From Megachile rotundata (Eukaryota > Arthropoda > Insecta > Hymenoptera > Megachilidae): a stretch of 64,000 bases of DNA. Position numbers and translations under genes: made by a program. The notes under the pieces were generated by a model. It searched no databases and was not told where the DNA came from. It saw nothing but the letters and a program-made list of their open reading frames with translations. This document shows, piece after piece, positions 1 through 14,088 of this stretch; within the stretch, counting starts at the first letter, position 1, and each line of letters starts with the position of its first letter. The stretch covers positions 218,228-282,227 of the forward strand of contig NW_027473485.1 in NCBI RefSeq assembly GCF_050947335.1, written 5' to 3'.

Positions 1-747
1 ATAATAATAAGAGCAACAAGTATAGTAATTGTCGTTCTATCAATCACATAAGCGTAATATGGCTAATAATATGAGTTAGTTTGATAATAATAAGAGTAGT
101 GAGCATAGTAATTGTCGTTCTATCGATCATATAAGCATAGCATGGCTAATAATATGAGTTAGATTGATAATAATAAGAGTAATAAGTATAGTAATTGTCG
201 TTCTATCGATCACATAAGCATAATATGGCTAATAATATGAGTTAGATTGATAATAATAAGAGAAATAAGTATAGGAATTGTCGTTCTATCGATCACATAA
301 GCATAATATGGCTAATAATATGAGTTAAATTGATAATAATAAGAGTAATGAGTATAGTAATTGTCGTTCTATCGATCACATAAGCATAATATGTCTAATA
401 ATATGAGTTAGATTGATAACAATAAGAGTAATGAGTATAGTAATTGGCGTTCTGTCGATCATATAACCATAATATGGCTAATAATATGAGTTAGATTGAT
501 AATAATAAGAGCAATAAGTATAGTAATTGTCGTTCTATCGATCACATAAGCATAATATGGCTAATAATATGAGTTAGATTGATAACAATAAGAGTAATGA
601 GTATAGTAATTGGCGTTCTGTCGATCATATAACCATAATATGGCCAATAATATGAGTTAGATTGATAACAATAAGAGTAATGAGTATAGTAATTGGCGTT
701 CTGTCGATCATATAAGCATAATATGGCTATTAATATGAGTTAGATTG
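1..747 (+). repeat. Nine-monomer segment whose start recurs 747 bp downstream
   Basis: The opening monomers carry rare variants: GAGCAACAAG, CTATCAATCAC (second CpG changed to CpA), GCGTAATATGG, then GTTTGATAATAATAAG and CATAGCATGG. The same series restarts at 748 and again at 4811. Positions 1 to about 272 match 748 to about 1019; then the copies diverge (ATAGGAATTGTCG here, ATAGTAATTATCG there). The rest holds alternating W/Y-like and V-like monomers (GGCGTTCTGTCG with CATATAACCATAATATGG), more tightly alternating than elsewhere in the window. Confidence 0.85.
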
Positions 748-2230
748 ATAATAATAAGAGCAACAAGTATAGTAATTGTCGTTCTATCAATCACATAAGC
801 GTAATATGGCTAATAATATGAGTTAGTTTGATAATAATAAGAGTAGTGAGCATAGTAATTGTCGTTCTATCGATCATATAAGCATAGCATGGCTAATAAT
901 ATGAGTTAGATTGATAATAATAAGAGTAATAAGTATAGTAATTGTCGTTCTATCGATCACATAAGCATAATATGGCTAATAATATGAGTTAGATTGATAA
1001 TAATAAGAGAAATAAGTATAGTAATTATCGTTCTACCGATCATATAAGCATAATATGGCTAATAATATGAGTTAGATTGATAATAGTTAGTGTAATAAGT
1101 ATAGTAATTGTCGTTCTGTCGATAATATAAGCATAATATGGCTAATAATATGAGTTAGATTGATAATAGTGAGTGTAATAAGTATAGTAATTGTAGTTCT
1201 ATTGCTCATATAAGCATAATATGATTATTAATATGTGTTAGATTGATAATATTAAGAGTAATAAGTATAGTAAGTATCGTTCTACCGATCATATACGCAT
1301 ATATGGCTAATAATATGAGTTAGATTGATAATAATAAGAGTAAAAACTATAGTAATTGTCGTTCTATCGATCATATAAGCATAATATGGCTAATAATATG
1401 AGTTAGATTGATAACAATAAGAGTAATGAGTATAGTAATTGGCGTTCTGTCGATCATATAAGCATAATATGGCTAATAATATGAGTTAGATTGATAATAA
1501 TAAGAGCAATAAGTATAGTAATTGTCGTTCTATCGATCACATAAGCATAATATGGCTAATAATATGAGTTAGATTCATAATAATAAAAGTGGTGAGCATA
1601 GTAATTGTCGTTCCATCGATCATATAAGCATAGTATGGCTAATAATATGAGTTTGATTGATAATAATAGGAGTAATAAGTATAGTAATTATCGTTCTACC
1701 GATCATATACGCTTATATGGCTAATAATATGAGTTAGATTGATAATAATAAGAGTAAAAACTATAGTAATTGTCGTTCTATCGATCATATAAGCATAATA
1801 TGGCTAATAATATGAGTTAGATTGATAATAGTTAGTGTATTAAGTATAGTAATTGTCGTTCTGTCGATCATATAAGCATAATATGGCTAATAATATGAGT
1901 TAGATTGATAACAATAAGTGTAATGAGTATAGTAATTGTCGTCCTATCGATCATATAAGCAGAATATGGCTAATAATATGAGTTAGATTGATAATAATAT
2001 GAGCAATAAGTATAGTAATTGTCGTTCTATCGATCACATAAGCATAATATGGCTAATAATATGAGTTAGATTGATGATAATAAAAGTGGTGAGCATAGTT
2101 ATTGTCGTTCCATCGATCATATAAGCATAGTATGGCTAATAATATGAGTTTGATTGATAATAATAGGAGTAATAAGTATAGTAATTGTCGTTCTATCGAT
2201 CACATAAGCATAATATGGCTAATAATATGA

Positions 2231-2811
2231 GTTAAATTGATAATAATAAGAGTAATGAGTATAGTAGTTGTAGTTCTATCGATCATGTCTGCATAATATG
2301 GTTAATAATATGAGCTAGATTGATAATAACAAGAGTAATAAGTATAGTAATTGTAGTTCTATCGATCATATAAGCATAATGTGGCTAATAATATTAGTTA
2401 GATTGATAATAATAAGAGTTCTGAGTATAGTAATTGTCGTTCTATCGATCATATAAGCATAATATGGCTAATAATATGAGTTAGATTGATAATAATAAGA
2501 GTAATGAGTATAGTAATTGTCGTTCTATCGATCATGTAAGCATAATATGGCTAATAATATGAGTTAGATTGATAATAATAAGAGTAATAAGTATAGTAAT
2601 TATCGTTCTACCGATCATGCAAGCATAATATGGCTAATAATATTAGTTAGATTGATAATAATAAGAGTCATGAGTATAGTACTTGTAGTTCTCTCGATCA
2701 TATCTGCATAATATGGTTAATAATATCAGCTAGATTGATAATAATAAGAGTAATATGTATAGTAATTGTAGTTCGATCGGTCATATAAGCATAATATGGC
2801 TAATAATATGA
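2231..2811 (+). repeat. 581-bp tandem duplication, copy 1 (monomers H-N)
   Basis: Seven monomers, H-I-J-K-L-M-N, are followed directly by the same seven at 2812-3392; 581 is exactly 7 x 83. Both copies share private variants: GAGTTCTGAG in J, CATGTAAGC in K, CATGCAAGC in L, and TAATATCAGC at the M end. By eye I see no difference between the two copies. The junction lies in the conserved CATATAAGC...GAGTTA part of the monomer, so its exact base cannot be placed. Confidence 0.94.
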
Positions 2812-3392
2812 GTTAAATTGATAATAATAAGAGTAATGAGTATAGTAGTTGTAGTTCTATCGATCATGTCTGCATAATATGGTTAATAATATGAGCTAGA
2901 TTGATAATAACAAGAGTAATAAGTATAGTAATTGTAGTTCTATCGATCATATAAGCATAATGTGGCTAATAATATTAGTTAGATTGATAATAATAAGAGT
3001 TCTGAGTATAGTAATTGTCGTTCTATCGATCATATAAGCATAATATGGCTAATAATATGAGTTAGATTGATAATAATAAGAGTAATGAGTATAGTAATTG
3101 TCGTTCTATCGATCATGTAAGCATAATATGGCTAATAATATGAGTTAGATTGATAATAATAAGAGTAATAAGTATAGTAATTATCGTTCTACCGATCATG
3201 CAAGCATAATATGGCTAATAATATTAGTTAGATTGATAATAATAAGAGTCATGAGTATAGTACTTGTAGTTCTCTCGATCATATCTGCATAATATGGTTA
3301 ATAATATCAGCTAGATTGATAATAATAAGAGTAATATGTATAGTAATTGTAGTTCGATCGGTCATATAAGCATAATATGGCTAATAATATGA
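2812..3392 (+). repeat. 581-bp tandem duplication, copy 2 (monomers H-N)
   Basis: Second of the two apparently identical seven-monomer runs. It begins with H (AAATTGATAATAATAAGAG, GTAGTTGTAG, CATGTCTGC) immediately after an N monomer, an order not otherwise used in the array, where N is followed by O. After 3392 the usual O monomer (here with the private TATCGCTCCATC) follows, so the normal order resumes. Confidence 0.93.
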
Positions 3393-4702
3393 GTTAGATT
3401 GATAATAATAAGAGTAATAAGTATAGTAATTATCGCTCCATCGATCATACAAGCATAATGTGGCTAATAATATGAGTTAGATTGATAATAATAAGAGAAA
3501 TAAGTATAGTAATTATCGTTCTACCGATCATATAAGCATAATATGGCTAATAATGAGTTAGATTGATAATAGTTAGTGTAATATGTATAGTAATTGTCGT
3601 TCTGTCGATCATATAAGCATAATATGGCTAATAATATGAGTTAGATTGATAATAGTAAGAGTAATGAGTATAGTAATTGTCGTTCTATCGATCATATAAG
3701 CATAATATGGCTAATAATATGAGTTAGATTGATAATAGTTAGTGTATTAAGTATAGTAATTGTCGTTCTGTCGATCATATAAGCATAATATGGCTAATAA
3801 TATGAGTTAGATTGATAACAATAAGAGTAATGAGTATAGTAATTGTCGTCCTATCGATCATATAAGCAGAATATGGCTAATAATATGAGTTAGATTGATA
3901 ATAATATGAGCAATAAGTATAGTAATTGTCATTCTATCGATCACATAAGCATAATATGGCTAATAATATGAGTTAGATTGATAATAATAAGAGTAATGAG
4001 TATAGTAATTGTCGTTCTATCGATCATATAAGCATAATATGGCTAATAATATGAGTTAGATTCATAATAATAAGAATAATATCTATAGTAATTATCGTTC
4101 TACCGATCATACAAGCATAATATGGCTAATAATATTAGTTAGATTGATAATAATAAGAGTCATGAGTATAGTACTTGTAGTTCTCTCGATCATATCTGCA
4201 TAATATGGTTAATAATATGAGCTAGATTGATAATAATAAGAGTAATATGTATAGTAATTGTAGTTCGATCGGTCACATAAGCATAATATGGCTAATAATA
4301 TGAGTTAGATTGATAATAATAAGAGTAATAAGTATAGTAATTAACGTTCCACCGATCATACAAGCATAATGTGGCTAATAATATGAGTTAGATTGATAAT
4401 AGTTAGTGTAATAAGTATAGTAATTGTCGTTCTGTCGATCATATAAGCATAATATGGCTAATAATATGAGTTAGATTGATAATGGTGAGTGTAATAAGTA
4501 TAGTAATTGTAGTTCTATTGCTCATATAAGCATAATATGATTATTAATATGTGTTAGATTGATAATATTAAGAGTAATAAGTATAGTAATTGTCGTTCTA
4601 TCGATCACATAAGCATAATATGGCTAATAATATTAGTTAGATTGATAATAATAAGAGTTGTGAGTATAGTAATTGTCGTTCTATCGATCATATAAGCATA
4701 AT

Positions 4703-7700
4703 ATGGCCAATAATATGAGTTAGATTGATAACAATATGAGTAATGAGTATAGTAATTGGCGTTCTGTCGATCATATAAGCATAATATGGCTATTAATATG
4801 AGTTAGATTGATAATAATAAGAGCAACAAGTATAGTAATTGTCGTTCTATCAATCACATAAGCGTAATATGGCTAATAATATGAGTTAGTTTGATAATAA
4901 TAAGAGTAGTGAGCATAGTAATTGTCGTTCTATCGATCATATAAGCATAGCATGGCTAATAATATGAGTTAGATTGATAATAATAAGAGTAATAAGTATA
5001 GTAATTGTCGTTCTATCGATCACATAAGCATAATATGGCTAATAATATGAGTTAGATTGATAATAATAAGAGAAATAAGTATAGTAATTATCGTTCTACC
5101 GATCATATAAGCATAATATGGCTAATAATATGAGTTAGATTGATAATAGTTAGTGTAATAAGTATAGTAATTGTCGTTCTGTCGATAATATAAGCATAAT
5201 ATGGCTAATAATATGAGTTAGATTGATAATAGTGAGTGTAATAAGTATAGTAATTGTAGTTCTATTGCTCATATAAGCATAATATGATTATTAATATGTG
5301 TTAGATTGATAATATTAAGAGTAATAAGTATAGTAAGTATCGTTCTACCGATCATATACGCATATATGGCTAATAATATGAGTTAGATTGATAATAATAA
5401 GAGTAAAAACTATAGTAATTGTCGTTCTATCGATCATATAAGCATAATATGGCTAATAATATGAGTTAGATTGATAACAATAAGAGTAATGAGTATAGTA
5501 ATTGGCGTTCTGTCGATCATATAAGCATAATATGGCTAATAATATGAGTTAGATTGATAATAATAAGAGCAATAAGTATAGTAATTGTCGTTCTATCGAT
5601 CACATAAGCATAATATGGCTAATAATATGAGTTAGATTCATAATAATAAAAGTGGTGAGCATAGTAATTGTCGTTCCATCGATCATATAAGCATAGTATG
5701 GCTAATAATATGAGTTTGATTGATAATAATAGGAGTAATAAGTATAGTAATTATCGTTCTACCGATCATATACGCATATATGGCTAATAATATGAGTTAG
5801 ATTGATAATAATAAGAGTAAAAACTATAGTAATTGTCGTTCTATCGATCATATAAGCATAATATGGCTAATAATATGAGTTAGATTGATAATAGTTAGTG
5901 TATTAAGTATAGTAATTGTCGTTCTGTCGATCATATAAGCATAATATGGCTAATAATATGAGTTAGATTGATAACAATAAGTGTAATGAGTATAGTAATT
6001 GTCGTCCTATCGATCATATAAGCAGAATATGGCTAATAATATGAGTTAGATTGATAATAATATGAGCAATAAGTATAGTAATTGTCGTTCTATCGATCAC
6101 ATAAGCATAATATGGCTAATAATATGAGTTAGATTGATGATAATAAAAGTGGTGAGCATAGTTATTGTCGTTCCATCGATCATATAAGCATAGTATGGCT
6201 AATAATATGAGTTTGATTGATAATAATAGGAGTAATAAGTATAGTAATTGTCGTTCTATCGATCACATAAGCATAATATGGCTAATAATATGAGTTAAAT
6301 TGATAATAATAAGAGTAATGAGTATAGTAGTTGTAGTTCTATCGATCATGTCTGCATAATATGGTTAATAATATGAGCTAGATTGATAATAACAAGAGTA
6401 ATAAGTATAGTAATTGTAGTTCTATCGATCATATAAGCATAATGTGGCTAATAATATTAGTTAGATTGATAATAATAAGAGTTGTGAGTATAGTAATTGT
6501 CGTTCTATCGATCATATAAGCATAATATGGCTAATAATATGAGTTAGATTGATAATAATAAGAGTAATGAGTATAGTAATTGTCGTTCTATCGATCATGT
6601 AAGCATAATATGGCTAATAATATGAGTTAGATTGATAATAATAAGAGTAATAAGTATAGTAATTATCGTTCTACCGATCATGCAAGCATAATATGGCTAA
6701 TAATATTAGTTAGATTGATAATAATAAGAGTCATGAGTATAGTACTTGTAGTTCTCTCGATCATATCTGCATAATATGGTTAATAATATCAGCTAGATTG
6801 ATAATAATAAGAGTAATATGTATAGTAATTGTAGTTCGATCGGTCATATAAGCATAATATGGCTAATAATATGAGTTAGATTGATAATAATAAGAGTAAT
6901 AAGTATAGTAATTATCGCTCCATCGATCATACAAGCATAATGTGGCTAATAATATGAGTTAGATTGATAATAATAAGAGAAATAAGTATAGTAATTATCG
7001 TTCTACCGATCATATAAGCATAATATGGCTAATAATGAGTTAGATTGATAATAGTTAGTGTAATATGTATAGTAATTGTCGTTCTGTCGATCATATAAGC
7101 ATAATATGGCTAATAATATGAGTTAGATTGATAATAGTAAGAGTAATGAGTATAGTAATTGTCGTTCTATCGATCATATAAGCATAATATGGCTAATAAT
7201 ATGAGTTAGATTGATAATAGTTAGTGTATTAAGTATAGTAATTGTCGTTCTGTCGATCATATAAGCATAATATGGCTAATAATATGAGTTAGATTGATAA
7301 CAATAAGAGTAATGAGTATAGTAATTGTCGTCCTATCGATCATATAAGCAGAATATGGCTAATAATATGAGTTAGATTGATAATAATATGAGCAATAAGT
7401 ATAGTAATTGTCATTCTATCGATCACATAAGCATAATATGGCTAATAATATGAGTTAGATTGATAATAATAAGAGTAATGAGTATAGTAATTGTCGTTCT
7501 ATCGATCATATAAGCATAATATGGCTAATAATATGAGTTAGATTCATAATAATAAGAATAATATCTATAGTAATTATCGTTCTACCGATCATACAAGCAT
7601 AATATGGCTAATAATATTAGTTAGATTGATAATAATAAGAGTCATGAGTATAGTACTTGTAGTTCTCTCGATCATATCTGCATAATATGGTTAATAATAT

Positions 7701-7857
7701 GAGCTAGATTGATAATAATAAGAGTAATATGTATAGTAATTGTAGTTCGATCGGTCACATAAGCATAATATGGCTAATAATATGAGTTAGATTCATAATA
7801 ATAAGAGTAATAAGTATAGTAATTAACGTTCCACCGATCATACAAGCATAATGTGGC
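4703..7857 (+). repeat. Large block, second copy of about 640-4375 without the 581-bp duplication
   Basis: The content follows the block at 640-4375 monomer by monomer. It starts in a shared TGGCCAATAATATGAG and passes through GAGCAACAAG at 4811 and GATTCATAATAATAAAAG at 5635. It lacks one copy of the seven-monomer H-N run that is doubled at 2231-3392. A single J difference (GAGTTGTGAG here, GAGTTCTGAG there) shows the J variant arose in the other copy before its 581-bp doubling. Part of this block (about 5007-6415) has a further relative at about 11307-12715, offset exactly 6,300 bp. Confidence 0.87.
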
Positions 7858-9849
7858 TAATAATATGAGTTAGATTGATAATAATAAGAGAAATAAGTAT
7901 AGTAATTATCGTTCTACCGATCATATAAGCATAATATGGCTAATAATATGAGTTAGATTGATAATAGTTAGTGTAATAAGTATAGTAATTGTCGTTCTGT
8001 CGATAATATAAGCATAATATGGCTAATAATATGAGTTAGATTGATAATAGTGAGTGTAATAAGTATAGTAATTGTAGTTCTATTGCTCATATAAGCATAA
8101 TATGATTATTAATATGTGTTAGATTGATAATATTAAGAGTAATAAGTATAGTAAGTATCGTTCTAACCGATCATATACGCATATATGGCTAATAATATGA
8201 GTTAGATTGATAATAATAAGAGTAAAAACTATAGTAATTGTCGTTCTATCGATCATATAAGCATAATATGGCTAATAATATGAGTTAGATTGATAACAAT
8301 AAGAGTAATGAGTATAGTAATTGGCGTTCTGTCGATCATATAAGCATAATATGGCTAATAATATGAGTTAGATTGATAACAATAAGTGTAATGAGTATAG
8401 TAATTGTCGTCCTATCGATCATATAAGCAGAATATGGCTAATAATATGAGTTAGATTGATAATAATATGAGCAATAAGTATAGTAATTGTCGTTCTATCG
8501 ATCACATAAGCATAATATGGCTAATAATATGAGTTAGATTGATGATAATAAAAGTGGTGAGTATAGTAATTGTCGTTCCATCGATCATATAAGCATAGTA
8601 TGGCTAATAATATGAGTTTGATTGATAATAATAGGAGTAATAAGTATAGGAATTGTCGTTCTATCGATCACATAAGCATAATATGGCTAATAATATGAGT
8701 TAAATTGATAATAATAAGAGTAATGAGTATAGTAGTTGTAGTTCTATCGATCATGTCTGCATAATATGGTTAATAATATGAGCTAGATTGATAATAACAA
8801 GAGTAATAAGTATAGTAGTTGTAGTTCTATCGATCATATAAGCATAATGTGGCTAATAATATTAGTTAGATTGATAATAATAAGAGTTGTGAGTATAGTA
8901 ATTGTCGTTCTATCGATCATATAAGCATAATATGGCTAATAATATGAGTTAGATTGATAATAATAAGAGTAATGAGTATAGTAATTGTCGTTCTATCGAT
9001 CATGTAAGCATAATATGGCTAATAATATGAGTTAGATTGATAATAATAAGAGTAATAAGTATAGTAATTATCGTTCTACCGATCATGCAAGCATAATATA
9101 GCTAATAATATCAGTTAGATTGATAATAATAAGAGTCATGAGTATAGTACTTGTAGTTCTCTCGATCATATCTGCATAATATGGTTAATAATATCAGCTA
9201 GATTGATAATAATAAGAGTAATATGTATAGTAATTGTAGTTCGATCGGTCATATAAGCATAATATGGCTAATAATATGAGTTAGATTGATAATAATAAGA
9301 GTAATAAGTATAGTAATTATCGCTCCATCGATCATACAAGCATAATGTGGCTAATAATATGAGTTAGATTGATAATAATAAGAGAAATAAGTATAGTAAT
9401 TATCGTTCTACCGATCATATAAGCATAATATGGCTAATAATGAGTTAGATTGATAATAGTTAGTGTAATATGTATAGTAATTGTCGTTCTGTCGATCATA
9501 TAAGCATAATATGGCTAATAATATGAGTTAGATTGATAACAATAGGAGTAATGAGTATAGTAATTGTCGTCCTATCGATCATATAAGCAGAATATGGCTA
9601 ATAATATGAGTTAGATTGATAATAATATGAGCAATAAGTATAGTAATTGTCATTCTATCGATCACATAAGCATAATATGGCTAATAATATGAGTTAGATT
9701 GATAATAATAAAAGTGGTGAGCATAGTAATTGTCGTTCCATCGATCATATAAGCATAGTATGGCTAATAATATGAGTTTGATTGATAATAATAGGAGTAA
9801 TAAGTATAGTAATTGTCGTTCTATCGATCACATAAGCATAATATGGCTA
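7858..9849 (+). repeat. Mixed satellite segment with both HOR forms
   Basis: This stretch runs P-Q'-R'-S'-T-V, then D-E-F-G-H-I-J-K-L-M-N-O-P, and ends in D-E-F-G. It carries a 1-bp insertion in an S' unit (TTCTAACCGATCATATACGC near 8163), a unique loss of the conserved GG (GCATAATATAGC near 9100), and a third copy of the 2-bp deletion GCTAATAATGAG (about 9438). That deletion is also at 3551 and 7033 but absent after 10 kb, marking this part as related to the two blocks before it. Confidence 0.8.
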
Positions 9850-10870
9850 ATAATATGAGTTAAATTGATAATAATAAGAGTAATGAGTATAGTAGTTGTA
9901 GTTCTATCGATCATGTCTGCATAATATGGTTAATAATATGAGCTAGATTGATAATAACAAGAGTAATAAGTATAGTAATTGTAGTACTATCGATCATATA
10001 ACCATAATGTGGCTAATAATATTAGTTAGATTGATAATAATAAGAGTTGTGAGTATAGTAATTGTCGTTCTATCGATCATATAAGCATAATATGGCTAAT
10101 AATATGAGTTAGATTGATAATAATAAGAGTAATGAGTATAGTAATTGTCGTTCTATCGATCATATAAGCATAATATGGCTAATAATATGAGTTAGATTGA
10201 TAATAATAAGAGTAATAAGTATAGTAATTATCGTTCTAACCGATCATACAAGCATAATATGGCTAATAATATTAGTTAGATTGATAATAATAAGAGTCAT
10301 GAGTATAGTAATTATCGTTCTACCGATCATATAAGCATAATATGGCTAATAATATGAGTTAGATTGATAATAGTTAGTGTAATAAGTATAGTAATTGTCG
10401 TTCTGTCGATCATATAAGCATAATATGGCTAATAATATGAGTTAGATTGATAATAGTGAGTGTAATAAGTATAGTAATTGTAGTTCTATTGCTCATATAA
10501 GCATAATATGATTATTAATATGTGTTAGGTTGATAATATTAAGAGTAATAAGTATAGTAATTATCGTTCTACCGATCATATACGCATATACGGCTAATAA
10601 TATGAGTTAGATTGATAATAATAAGAGTAAAGACTATAGTAATTGTCGTTCTATCGATCATATAAGCATAATATGGCTAATAATATGAGTTAGATTGATA
10701 ATAGTTAGTATTAAGTATAGTAATTGTCGTTCTGTCGATCATATAAGCATAATATGGCTAATAATATGAGTTAGATTGATAACAATAAGAGTAATGAGTA
10801 TAGTAATTGTCGTCCTATCGATCATATAAGCAGAATATGGCTAATAATATGAGTTAGATTGATAATAATA
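9850..10870 (+). repeat. About 1-kb block repeated 2,735 bp downstream (first copy)
   Basis: Shared rare variants with about 12585-13604 include GTAGTACTATCG with CATATAACCATAATGTGG (9981 to 12716), TATACGGC in an S' unit (10587 to 13321), a TAAAGACTATAG T unit, and a 2-bp deletion giving GTTAGTATTAAG in C (10704 to 13438). The offset changes from 2,735 to 2,734 because this copy has an extra A in CTAACCGATCATAC near 10234. It ends where E variants differ (GAGCAATATG with CATTCTATC here, GAGCAATAAG with CGTTCTATC there). Confidence 0.87.
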
Positions 10871-12584
10871 TGAGCAATATGTATAGTAATTGTCATTCTA
10901 TCGATCACATAAGCATAATATGGCTAATAATATGAGTTAGATTGATAATAATAAGAGTAATGAGTATAGTAATTGTCGTTCTATCGATCATATAAGCATA
11001 ATATGGCTAATAATATGAGTTAGATTCATAATAATAAGAATAATATCTATAGTAATTATCGTTCTACCGATCATACAAGCATAATATGGCTAATAATATT
11101 AGTTAGATTGATAATAATAAGAGTCATGAGTATAGTACTTGTAGTTCTCTCGATCATATCTGCATAATATGGTTAATAATATGAGCTAGATTGATAATAA
11201 TAAGAGTAATATGTATAGTAATTGTAGTTCGATCGGTCACATAAGCATAATATGGCTAATAATATGAGTTAGATTGATAATAATAAGAGTAATAAGTATA
11301 GTAATTAACGTTCCACCGATCATACAAGCATAATGTGGCTAATAATATGAGTTAGATTGATAATAATAAGAGAAATAAGTATAGTAATTATCGTTCTACC
11401 GATCATATAAGCATAATATGGCTAATAATATGAGTTAGATTGATAATAGTTAGTGTAATAAGTATAGTAATTGTCGTTCTGTCGATAATATAAGCATAAT
11501 ATGGCTAATAATATGAGTTAGATTGATAATAGTGAGTGTAATAAGTATAGTAATTGTAGTTCTATTGCTCATATAAGCATAATATGATTATTAATATGTG
11601 TTAGATTGATAATATTAAGAGTAATAAGTATAGTAAGTATCGTTCTACCGATCATATACGCATATATGGCTAATAATATGAGTTAGATTGATAATAATAA
11701 GAGTAAAAACTATAGTAATTGTCGTTCTATCGATCATATAAGCATAATATGGCTAATAATATGAGTTAGATTGATAACAATAAGAGTAATGAGTATAGTA
11801 ATTGGCGTTCTGTCGATCATATAAGCATAATATGGCTAATAATATGAGTTAGATTGATAATAATAAGAGCAATAAGTATAGTAATTGTCGTTCTATCGAT
11901 CACATAAGCATAATATGGCTAATAATATGAGTTAGATTCATAATAATAAAAGTGGTGAGCATAGTAATTGTCGTTCCATCGATCATATAAGCATAGTATG
12001 GCTAATAATATGAGTTTGATTGATAATAATAGGAGTAATAAGTATAGTAATTATCGTTCTACCGATCATATACGCATATATGGCTAATAATATGAGTTAG
12101 ATTGATAATAATAAGAGTAAAAACTATAGTAATTGTCGTTCTATCGATCATATAAGCATAATATGGCTAATAATATGAGTTAGATTGATAATAGTTAGTG
12201 TATTAAGTATAGTAATTGTCGTTCTGTCGATCATATAAGCATAATATGGCTAATAATATGAGTTAGATTGATAACAATAAGTGTAATGAGTATAGTAATT
12301 GTCGTCCTATCGATCATATAAGCAGAATATGGCTAATAATATGAGTTAGATTGATAATAATATGAGCAATAAGTATAGTAATTGTCGTTCTATCGATCAC
12401 ATAAGCATAATATGGCTAATAATATGAGTTAGATTGATGATAATAAAAGTGGTGAGTATAGTAATTGTCGTTCCATCGATCATATAAGCATAGTATGGCT
12501 AATAATATGAGTTTGATTGATAATAATAGGAGTAATAAGTATAGGAATTGTCGTTCTATCGATCACATACGCATAATATGGCTA
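10871..12584 (+). repeat. Mosaic satellite segment related to 5.0-6.4 kb and 7.5 kb
   Basis: The left part carries TTCATAATAATAAGAATAAT at 11025, also found at 4061 and 7543, both steps being exactly 3,482 bp. From about 11307 to about 12715 it follows 5007-6415 at an offset of exactly 6,300 bp (GATTCATAATAATAAAAG at 11935 against 5635). 6,300 is 76 monomers less eight bases, that is four 19-monomer lengths. Near 12544 the variant ATAGGAATTG matches 8648 rather than the 6.2-kb copy, so the segment combines more than one source. Confidence 0.8.
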
Positions 12585-13604
12585 ATAATATGAGTTAAAT
12601 TGATAATAATAAGAGTAATGAGTATAGTAGTTGTAGTTCTATCGATCATGTCTGCATAATATGGTTAATAATATGAGCTAGATTGATAATAACAAGAGTA
12701 ATAAGTATAGTAATTGTAGTACTATCGATCATATAACCATAATGTGGCTAATAATATTAGTTAGATTGATAATAATAAGAGTTGTGAGTATAGTAATTGT
12801 CGTTCTATCGATCATATAAGCATAATATGGCTAATAATATGAGTTAGATTGATAATAATAAGAGTAATGAGTATAGTAATTGTCGTTCTATCGATCATAT
12901 AAGCATAATATGGCTAATAATATGAGTTAGATTGATAATAATAAGAGTAATAAGTATAGTAATTATCGTTCTACCGATCATACAAGCATAATATGGCTAA
13001 TAATATTAGTTAGATTGATAATAATAAGAGTCATGAGTATAGTAATTATCGTTCTACCGATCATATAAGCATAATATGGCTAATAATATGAGTTAGATTG
13101 ATAATAGTTAGTGTAATAAGTATAGTAATTGTCGTTCTGTCGATCATATAAGCATAATATGGCCAATAATATGAGTTAGATTGATAATAGTGAGTGTAAT
13201 AAGTATAGTAATTGTAGTTCTATTGCTCATATAAGCATAATATGATTATTAATATGTGTTAGGTTGATAATATTAAGAGTAATAAGTATAGTAATTATCG
13301 TTCTACCGATCATATACGCATATACGGCTAATAATATGAGTTAGATTGATAATAATAAGAGTAAAGACTATAGTAATTGTCGTTCTATCGATCATATAAG
13401 CATAATATGGCTAATAATATGAGTTAGATTGATAATAGTTAGTATTAAGTATAGTAATTGTCGTTCTGTCGATCATATAAGCATAATATGGCTAATAATA
13501 TGAGTTAGATTGATAACAATAAGAGTAATGAGTATAGTAATTGTCGTCCTATCGATCATATAAGCAGAATATGGCTAATAATATGAGTTAGATTGATAAT
13601 AATA
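12585..13604 (+). repeat. About 1-kb block, second copy of about 9850-10870
   Basis: It holds H, I (GTAGTACTATCG), J, K, L, then an M front joined to a P-type end (GTCATGAGTATAGTAATTATCG), Q, R', S' with TATACGGC, T with AAAGACTATAG, the shortened C (GTTAGTATTAAG), and D. The M/P-type chimera is present in both copies (about 10290 and 13028), so it predates this duplication. A TGGCC variant at about 13161 is private to this copy. Confidence 0.86.
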
Positions 13605-14088
13605 TGAGCAATAAGTATAGTAATTGTCGTTCTATCGATCTCATAAGCATAATATGGCTAATAATATGAGTTAGATTGATAATAATAAAAGTGGTGAGCA
13701 TAGTAATTGTCGTTCCATCGATCATATAAGCATAGTATGGCTAATAATATGAGTTTGATTGATAATAATAGGAGTAATAAGTATAGTAATTGTCGTTCTA
13801 TCGATCACATAAGCATAATATGGCTAATAATATGAGTTAAATTGATAATAATAAGAGTAATGAGTATAGTAGTTGTAGTTCTATCGATCATGTCTGCATA
13901 ATATGGTTAATAATATGAGCTAGATTGATAATAACAAGAGTAATAAGTATAGTAATTGTAGTTATATCGATCATATAAGCATAATGTGGCTAATAATATT
14001 AGTTAGATTGATAATAATAAGAGTTGTGAGTATAGTAATTGTCGTTCCACCGATCATACAAGCATAATGTGGCTAATAATATGAGTTA

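Larger units (their letters stand above)
640..4375 (+). repeat. Large block duplicated at about 4703-7857 (first copy)
   Basis: Rare-variant anchors show a copy 4,063 bp downstream: GAGCAACAAG (748 to 4811) and GATTCATAATAATAAAAG (1572 to 5635). After the extra 581-bp repeat inside this copy (2231-3392), the offset falls to 3,482 bp: TATCGCTCCATC (3431 to 6913), a 2-bp deletion leaving GCTAATAATGAG (3551 to 7033), and TTCATAATAATAAGAATAAT (4061 to 7543). The right end is marked by a monomer present in the second copy and missing here: after the O' unit this copy goes straight to a Q-type unit, whereas the other goes through P. Edges are approximate. Order is a mix of both HOR forms. Confidence 0.88.
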
